The notes beneath the pieces were generated by a model. The model was not told where the DNA came from. It did no database searches and worked only from the letters and a program-made list of their open reading frames with translations. Both the position numbers and the translations under genes were made by a program. This document shows positions 60,019-64,000 of a stretch of DNA of 64,000 nt, piece by piece. The stretch spans positions 9,440-73,439 of the forward strand of contig JAQUKH010000010.1 in assembly GCA_028719205.1 (NCBI GenBank), in the 5' to 3' direction. This stretch comes from a bacterium (GTDB taxonomy: Bacteria; JACRDZ01; JAQUKH01). Positions within the stretch are counted from its first letter, which is position 1. Every line of letters starts with the position of its first letter.

Positions 60019-60054
60019 CTGCCGTAAAAAAACTCAATATATTCGCAAGATTAA

Positions 60055-61002
60055 ATGATAAAATTAAACAAAGCATACATTTCCCAATGGATTTTTGTTT
60101 TTGCCCTCCTTACGTCTGCATCCGCCTTTGCCGGAAAAATACGGATCAATGAAATTTATTATGACCCGCCGGGGGTATCTTCAACTGAAGTTGACAGCGA
60201 ATTTATTGAATTGTATGTGGTTGAAGGCGGATTTGACCCTTCGGGGTGGTATCTTCTTGACTGGGACAGCGACCATAAGAAGTGGGCTGTTCCGGATTCA
60301 TGCCCTCAAGTCCAAACAGGCGATTATATTGTTTTTCATTTTGGTAAAGGCGCAAATTATGATTCTTCGGGGGTTTATCATTTTTATATGGGTGAGGCCT
60401 CATCTAAACTTTCAAACAGCGGGGATCCGATCGGGTTGAGGGATGACAAAGATATCCCCCGGGATTTTGTTACTTATAAGGGCGGGACAGACAGTGAACT
60501 TACAGCTAATGATTATTGTTCATGGCCTAATGACGGATTAAAACCTTTAGGTACTGAATTGGAAGTTCCATCTGATTCCGGGTTTTCACTGCAATTTTCC
60601 GGAGATAATATTGATAACAGCAAGAACTGGATAATCGCTGAACCTACCTGCGGGTATGAAAATGTAAAGAAAGAGATCGTTTCAAAACCATCGGATGTTA
60701 CTGATATTTTAGCCTCGCCCCAGCCGTTCATTATAGACGGGTCCGGTGACTTAAAAATAAATTTCAGCCTTACTTACGGGGCTAATGTGACTTTGAGGAT
60801 CTATGATGTCAGGGGCAGGTTGCGTGTAAGTTTAAAAGAAGAAGCATCTTTCCCCGGAGGAGTGAATAGCGTTGACTGGGATGGAAAAGATGAAGAAGGG
60901 CGGGATGTAAAAATGGGGATCTATATCCTTTATATGGAAGTAAGAAGCGAGCAGGGGGTAAGTAGTTTGAAGAAGACGGTTGTGGTAGGAAAAAGAAAAT
61001 AG
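60055..61002 (+). CDS. Secreted lamin-tail-domain protein with T9SS/FlgD-like C-terminal domain
   Basis: A 315-residue exported protein. The signal peptide ends near SASAFA (about residue 26). A lamin-tail-like domain follows with KIRINEIYYDPPG, EFIELYVVEG, SGWYLLDWDSD and GDPIGLRDD (about 28-150). The C-terminal 90 residues (SPQPFIIDG..., NVTLRIYDVRGRL, GIYILYMEV, SSLKKTVVVGKRK) match the FlgD-Ig/type A sorting domain used as a secretion signal in T9SS cargo. The PorV-like gene follows. The function of the lamin-tail part is unknown; in bacteria it may bind surfaces or nucleic acid. Confidence 0.78.
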   Translation: MIKLNKAYISQWIFVFALLTSASAFAGKIRINEIYYDPPGVSSTEVDSEFIELYVVEGGFDPSGWYLLDWDSDHKKWAVPDSCPQVQTGDYIVFHFGKGANYDSSGVYHFYMGEASSKLSNSGDPIGLRDDKDIPRDFVTYKGGTDSELTANDYCSWPNDGLKPLGTELEVPSDSGFSLQFSGDNIDNSKNWIIAEPTCGYENVKKEIVSKPSDVTDILASPQPFIIDGSGDLKINFSLTYGANVTLRIYDVRGRLRVSLKEEASFPGGVNSVDWDGKDEEGRDVKMGIYILYMEVRSEQGVSSLKKTVVVGKRK

Positions 61003-61035
61003 CATGGAGCATGGGGCATAGCGCATGGAGTAAAA
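61003..61035. repeat. GCATGGAG short tandem repeat
   Basis: AGCATGGAGCATGGGGCATA followed by GCGCATGGAG: imperfect tandem copies of GCATGG(A/G)G after the lamin-tail gene. The word GCATGGAGCA also occurs at the 4217 and 4800 duplication junctions. Confidence 0.6.
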
Positions 61036-61069
61036 AAGTCACAAGTTGCAAGGTCACAAGTCACAAGTG
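61036..61069. repeat. TCACAAGT half-element
   Basis: AAGTCACAAGTTGCAAGGTC then ACAAGTCACAAGTG, a left arm of the TCACAAGT element without the complementary right arm. Confidence 0.65.
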
Positions 61070-61076
61070 AATAAAT

Positions 61077-61100
61077 GTAGGGGCGACCGGCTGGTCGCCC
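61077..61100. repeat. GTAGGGG palindromic repeat
   Basis: GTAGGGG then GCGACC GGCT GGTCGCCC hairpin, third member of the GTAGGGG family (see 15925 and 25941). Confidence 0.75.
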
Positions 61101-61132
61101 AAAATATGGGCACAATAATATTGATCAAATTT

Positions 61133-61939
61133 ATGAAAAACATTTTTTGGATAATTATCTTATTATTCCTTTCCCATTCCGCGTTTTCCGCTTTTGAGGA
61201 AAAACCTATCAGCGCGAGGTTCACGGGAATGGGGGAAACCTTTTCCGCTCTTCAGGGCGGGATTGAAGGCATTTACTATAATCCGGCGATGTTTGAAATA
61301 AAAGAGGAAAAAAACGCGATCTTTTCTTCTTATACTGAACTTTTTGGTATTAAAGAATTAAAAAATAATGTTTTCGCTTACAGCCGCACATTTTTTTTAG
61401 ATAATAAAATTGGTTTTGGGATACAAAAATTCGGCAATGGCCTTTATTACGAGGAGGAGAGGCTTTTAAATTTATCAGGCAGGTTTGCGGACAAGCTGGA
61501 TTTTGGAATAAATATAAAGGCGATGGATCTTAAGATCGAGTCTTTGGATAAATATTCAGCGTTTGGGATGGATGCCGGGATGCAGTACGCGTTTTACAGG
61601 AATTACCGTTTTGGATGCTCGGTAAAAAATTTTAACAGGCCAAAAATAATAGATGATCTGCCGGTTGTTTACCGCGCGGGTTTATCATGTAATATTATTG
61701 AAGGGATCATTCTTGCCTTTGACTGGGAAAAAGAAGAAAATTTCGAAAATAATTTCCATTTAGGCCAGGAAATATGTTTAAATAAGCTAATATTAATAAG
61801 GGCGGGATATGAAACCAAGCCAGGCCGTTTCAGCGGAGGGTTGGGTATAAAGATCAAGCCGGTCCGGATTGATTACAGTATTTTTGCCCATCCGGTGCTT
61901 GGAGAAACTCAAGTTTTTTCTTTTATTATGGATTGGTGA
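61133..61939 (+). CDS. PorV/UPF0164-like outer-membrane beta-barrel protein
   Basis: A 268-residue exported protein: signal peptide (FWIIILLFLSHSAFS), then PISARFTGMGETFSALQGG and IEGIYYNPAMFEI, the turn-rich start typical of PorV/PorQ and UPF0164 beta-barrels. Alternating strands follow and the protein ends aromatic (FSFIMDW). In T9SS PorV carries cargo from the SprA channel to the cell surface. The ATG at 61133 gives the signal peptide; in-frame starts upstream lie in repeats. Confidence 0.72.
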   Translation: MKNIFWIIILLFLSHSAFSAFEEKPISARFTGMGETFSALQGGIEGIYYNPAMFEIKEEKNAIFSSYTELFGIKELKNNVFAYSRTFFLDNKIGFGIQKFGNGLYYEEERLLNLSGRFADKLDFGINIKAMDLKIESLDKYSAFGMDAGMQYAFYRNYRFGCSVKNFNRPKIIDDLPVVYRAGLSCNIIEGIILAFDWEKEENFENNFHLGQEICLNKLILIRAGYETKPGRFSGGLGIKIKPVRIDYSIFAHPVLGETQVFSFIMDW

Positions 61940-61940
61940 T

Positions 61941-61969
61941 TTGACAAAGATTTGAAAATAATTTATAAT
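61941..61969 (+). promoter_or_regulatory. Consensus sigma-70 promoter of panC
   Basis: TTGACA at 61941-61946, a 17-base spacer and TATAAT at 61964-61969. The panC ATG lies eleven bases downstream at 61980, so the predicted leader is about four bases and there is no Shine-Dalgarno. Confidence 0.8.
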
Positions 61970-61979
61970 CTACACTTTT

Positions 61980-62825
61980 ATGAAGATAATTAGAAATATT
62001 TCCTCAATGCAGAAGTATTCCTTAAAATGCAGGGACAAAAAAAAGATCGGCTTTGTTCCTACCATGGGGTATCTTCACGAAGGGCATTTGAGCCTGATAA
62101 AGCGGGCCCGGAAAGAAAATGATATAGTTGTATTGAGTATTTTTGTTAATCCGATACAATTCGGGCCGAAAGAAGATTTTGAAAAATATCCGCGGGATTT
62201 TAAGCGTGACGAGAGAATGTCAAAGAGCGCGGGCGCTGATATAATATTTTATCCCTCCTGGAAGGATATGTATCCAGAAGGATATAAAACTTATTTGGAA
62301 GTTAAGGATTTGCAGGATCATTTATGCGGGAGATCAAGGCCGGGGCATTTTAAGGGTGTGGCAACTGTCGTGGCAAAATTATTCAATATAGTTCAGCCTT
62401 TTAACGCTTATTTTGGCCAAAAAGACGCTCAACAGTGTATAATTATAAAACAAATGACGCGCGACCTCAATATCCCTGTAAATATTAAAGTTTTGGAAAC
62501 ATTCAGGGAAAGTGACGGGCTCGCGATGAGTTCCCGTAACAGTTATCTTTTACCAAAAGAGCGTAAGGCCGCTTTAGTCGTTTCAAGGACTTTGCTGGCG
62601 ATAAAAAAAAATATTTTGTCAGGTGAACGTAATATAAATTTATTGTCCGTAAAGGCGAATAAGCTTATTAAAAAAGAGCCGCTTGCTAGGCTTGATTATT
62701 TTTCTTTTGCAGATGAGAATACTTTAGAGAAAATAACGAAGCTTTCGGGAAATGTTCTGGTATCCGCTGCCGTCTGGATCGGGAAAACAAGATTGATAGA
62801 TAATTTCAGGATAGGAATAAAATAA
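61980..62825 (+). CDS. panC: Pantothenate synthetase
   Basis: Joins pantoate and beta-alanine with ATP. The 281 residues have [73 protein letters not shown] and the SSRNSYL segment. It precedes nadA by one base, making a small cofactor operon. Start at the ATG next to a consensus promoter. Confidence 0.96.
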   Translation: MKIIRNISSMQKYSLKCRDKKKIGFVPTMGYLHEGHLSLIKRARKENDIVVLSIFVNPIQFGPKEDFEKYPRDFKRDERMSKSAGADIIFYPSWKDMYPEGYKTYLEVKDLQDHLCGRSRPGHFKGVATVVAKLFNIVQPFNAYFGQKDAQQCIIIKQMTRDLNIPVNIKVLETFRESDGLAMSSRNSYLLPKERKAALVVSRTLLAIKKNILSGERNINLLSVKANKLIKKEPLARLDYFSFADENTLEKITKLSGNVLVSAAVWIGKTRLIDNFRIGIK

Positions 62826-62826
62826 A

Positions 62827-63762
62827 ATGTTTACCAAATTTGAACTTTCATCTGAACAAAAAAAAATAATAAAAGAGATAAAAAAATTAAAAAAAGAACG
62901 GGACGCGGTAATTATTGTCCATAATTATCAAAGGCCTGAGATCCAGGAGATCGGTGATATTCTTGGGGATTCATTAGCCTTGAGCAGGGCCGCGGCAAAG
63001 ACTCAGCAGAGGGTGATCGTTTTCTGCGGCGTGCATTTTATGGCGGAAAGCGCGGCTATACTTTGTCCCGATAAAACGGTTTTACTCCCTGAGCTGGAGG
63101 CCGGCTGCCCGATGGCTGAAATGGTTACTGCGAAGAAACTTCACGAATTCAAAAAAAAATATCCGGGTGCTAAAGTTGTCTGTTATGTAAATTCTTCCGC
63201 TGAGGTGAAGGCCGCGAGCGATATATGCTGCACTTCATCAAATGCGACAAAGGTAGTCCAGTCAATAAAGGATACTAATGAGATCATTTTTATTCCGGAT
63301 AAAAATTTAGCGCACTATACTTCGTCTTTTACTGAAAAAAAAATAATCCCGTGGAATGGCTGTTGCCCGACGCATCACCGTTTGAAACCGGAGGATGTCC
63401 TGAAGGCAAAAGAAGCCCATCCTAATGCGACGGTTATTGCGCATCCGGAGTGTACTCCGAGCGTTTTGGCTTTGGTTGATTATGTTTTGAGCACCGAGGG
63501 AATGGTTCGTTACTCGAAAGAAACCAAGGCAAAAGAGATCATTGTATGCACAGAGGTCGGGATGCTTTACCGTTTGAAGAAAGAAAATCCGAATAAGAAT
63601 TTTTATTCTCCCCTGGAGGAAATGATCTGCCCGAATATGAAATTAAATACGCTGGAAAGTGTGCTTAACTCTTTAGAAAAGATGGAGCATGTTGTTACTG
63701 TACCTGCGGATGTAAGAGAAAAAGCAAAAAGGGCATTAGATAAAATGCTTGAAATAATATAG
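62827..63762 (+). CDS. nadA: Quinolinate synthase
   Basis: [4Fe-4S] enzyme condensing iminoaspartate with dihydroxyacetone phosphate. The 311 residues contain [87 protein letters not shown] and [17 protein letters not shown]. The three cluster cysteines fall in ILCP, HPEC and MICPNM segments. Confidence 0.96.
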   Translation: MFTKFELSSEQKKIIKEIKKLKKERDAVIIVHNYQRPEIQEIGDILGDSLALSRAAAKTQQRVIVFCGVHFMAESAAILCPDKTVLLPELEAGCPMAEMVTAKKLHEFKKKYPGAKVVCYVNSSAEVKAASDICCTSSNATKVVQSIKDTNEIIFIPDKNLAHYTSSFTEKKIIPWNGCCPTHHRLKPEDVLKAKEAHPNATVIAHPECTPSVLALVDYVLSTEGMVRYSKETKAKEIIVCTEVGMLYRLKKENPNKNFYSPLEEMICPNMKLNTLESVLNSLEKMEHVVTVPADVREKAKRALDKMLEII

Positions 63763-63771
63763 AGGAGTGAA

Positions 63772-64000
63772 ATGTTACCAGATAAAATTAAAGTCGGAAT
63801 AATCGGGTGCGGGACAATAGGTTCTAAACTCGCCAGGATCATAGAAAAAGAGATAGCGGAAATGGAAATTTGCGCCTTTTGCGATATTCAGGAAGCAAAA
63901 GCTCTAAAACTTTCAAAAGAGTTTTCCAGGGATATAAAAATAATGTCCATTGAAAATTTGATTGATAAGATGGATATGGTTATAGAAGCGGCTTCAAGCA
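63772..64000 (+). CDS. nadX: L-aspartate dehydrogenase NadX (partial, runs off the window)
   Basis: The visible 76 residues begin MLPDKIKVGIIGCGTIGSKL, an NAD(P)-binding Rossmann loop, and continue with CAFCDIQEAKALKLS and DMVIEAASS, matching NadX-type aspartate dehydrogenases. It would supply iminoaspartate to NadA in place of NadB. GAGGAG lies just before the ATG, nine bases after nadA. The gene continues beyond position 64000. Confidence 0.8.
   Translation, partial: MLPDKIKVGIIGCGTIGSKLARIIEKEIAEMEICAFCDIQEAKALKLSKEFSRDIKIMSIENLIDKMDMVIEAASS

Larger units (their letters stand above)
59457..60054. other. AT-rich region between toxin-antitoxin pair and lamin-tail protein
   Basis: Very AT-rich. 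Apart from the doubtful small reading frame at 59672 and the direct repeat at 59923, nothing recognisable. Several short frames appear to continue one another across stops (for example the frame around 59578-59670 before the one at 59672), suggesting a decayed gene. Confidence 0.4.

Noticed and set aside
61046-61132. Upstream extension of the PorV-like gene
   Set aside because: The added residues are encoded by repeat DNA and would bury the signal peptide.
1-64000. CRISPR array, prophage or insertion sequence
   Set aside because: No regularly spaced repeats, cas genes, integrase, transposase or phage structural genes were seen; the repeats present are short palindromes.

Overview
This is an AT-rich stretch of chromosome from a diderm (Gram-negative) bacterium, probably from a poorly cultured candidate lineage. 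It combines a complete LPS transport and Kdo module (kdsA, lptC, lptA, lptB), sigma-54, type IV pilus or type II secretion-like parts, and cell-surface proteins resembling the type IX secretion (T9SS) system of the Bacteroidetes/FCB group. The phylum cannot be fixed from sequence inspection alone; Omnitrophota-like or FCB-affiliated candidate phyla are guesses. Nearly all genes are on the + strand in tightly overlapping operons. Intergenic gaps carry several families of short palindromic repeats. No phage, insertion sequence, CRISPR array or tRNA was seen.

Layout. 1-6.0 kb: pilM-pilN-pilO-secretin, then three prepilin-like genes. The secretin has a C-terminal cohesin-like domain that was tandemly duplicated together with the start of the first prepilin gene. 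6.0-8.1 kb: ECF sigma factor, a membrane anti-sigma factor with a glycogen-binding-like outer domain, and an exported helical protein. 8.2-12.6 kb: MGDG-synthase-type glycosyltransferase, proA, nadD, phosphomannomutase. 12.6-17.2 kb: branched-chain amino-acid type ABC transporter livGFHM, with the binding protein convergent on the other strand. 17.3-22.0 kb: a 1558-residue SprA-like outer-membrane protein. 22.0-26.6 kb: metallo-hydrolase, AmrS-type radical SAM enzyme, ApbE, tgt (minus strand), RNase HI. 26.5-27.4 kb: RNase P RNA with its terminator, and a truncated nucleotidyltransferase with its partner gene.

27.5-43.6 kb is the division and cell-wall (dcw) cluster: mraZ, a small unrecognised gene, rsmH, ftsL, ftsI, murF, mraY, murD, ftsW, murG, murC, ddl, ftsQ, ftsA, ftsZ. 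murE and murB are missing from it. 43.7-46.7 kb: a radical SAM protein and an unusual fusion of a cytochrome-b membrane domain to an RnfB-like polyferredoxin. 46.8-58.8 kb: murJ, kdsA, lptC, lptA, lptB, rpoN, hpf, ptsN, rapZ, yvcK, ptsH, ptsI and a phosphoglucose/phosphomannose isomerase. This merges the proteobacterial rpoN operon with the Gram-positive rapZ(yvcJ)-yvcK-HPr order. 58.8-60.0 kb: a BrnT-type toxin-antitoxin pair and AT-rich remnant DNA. 60.0-62.0 kb: a lamin-tail-domain secreted protein with a T9SS/FlgD-like C-terminal domain, and a PorV/UPF0164-like outer-membrane protein. 62.0-64.0 kb: panC, nadA and the start of nadX.

Together the genes describe envelope construction (peptidoglycan, LPS, outer-membrane secretion), its regulation (MraZ, ECF sigma, sigma-54/PTS-Ntr, YvcK/RapZ) and cofactor synthesis (NAD, pantothenate). 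Several genes start 9-12 bases after a good -10 box and lack a Shine-Dalgarno sequence, suggesting that leaderless mRNAs coexist with Shine-Dalgarno-led operon genes. The most unusual items are the secretin/prepilin tandem-duplication chimera, the cytochrome b-RnfB fusion, the SprA/PorV/C-terminal-domain set, and the unrecognised small gene between mraZ and rsmH.
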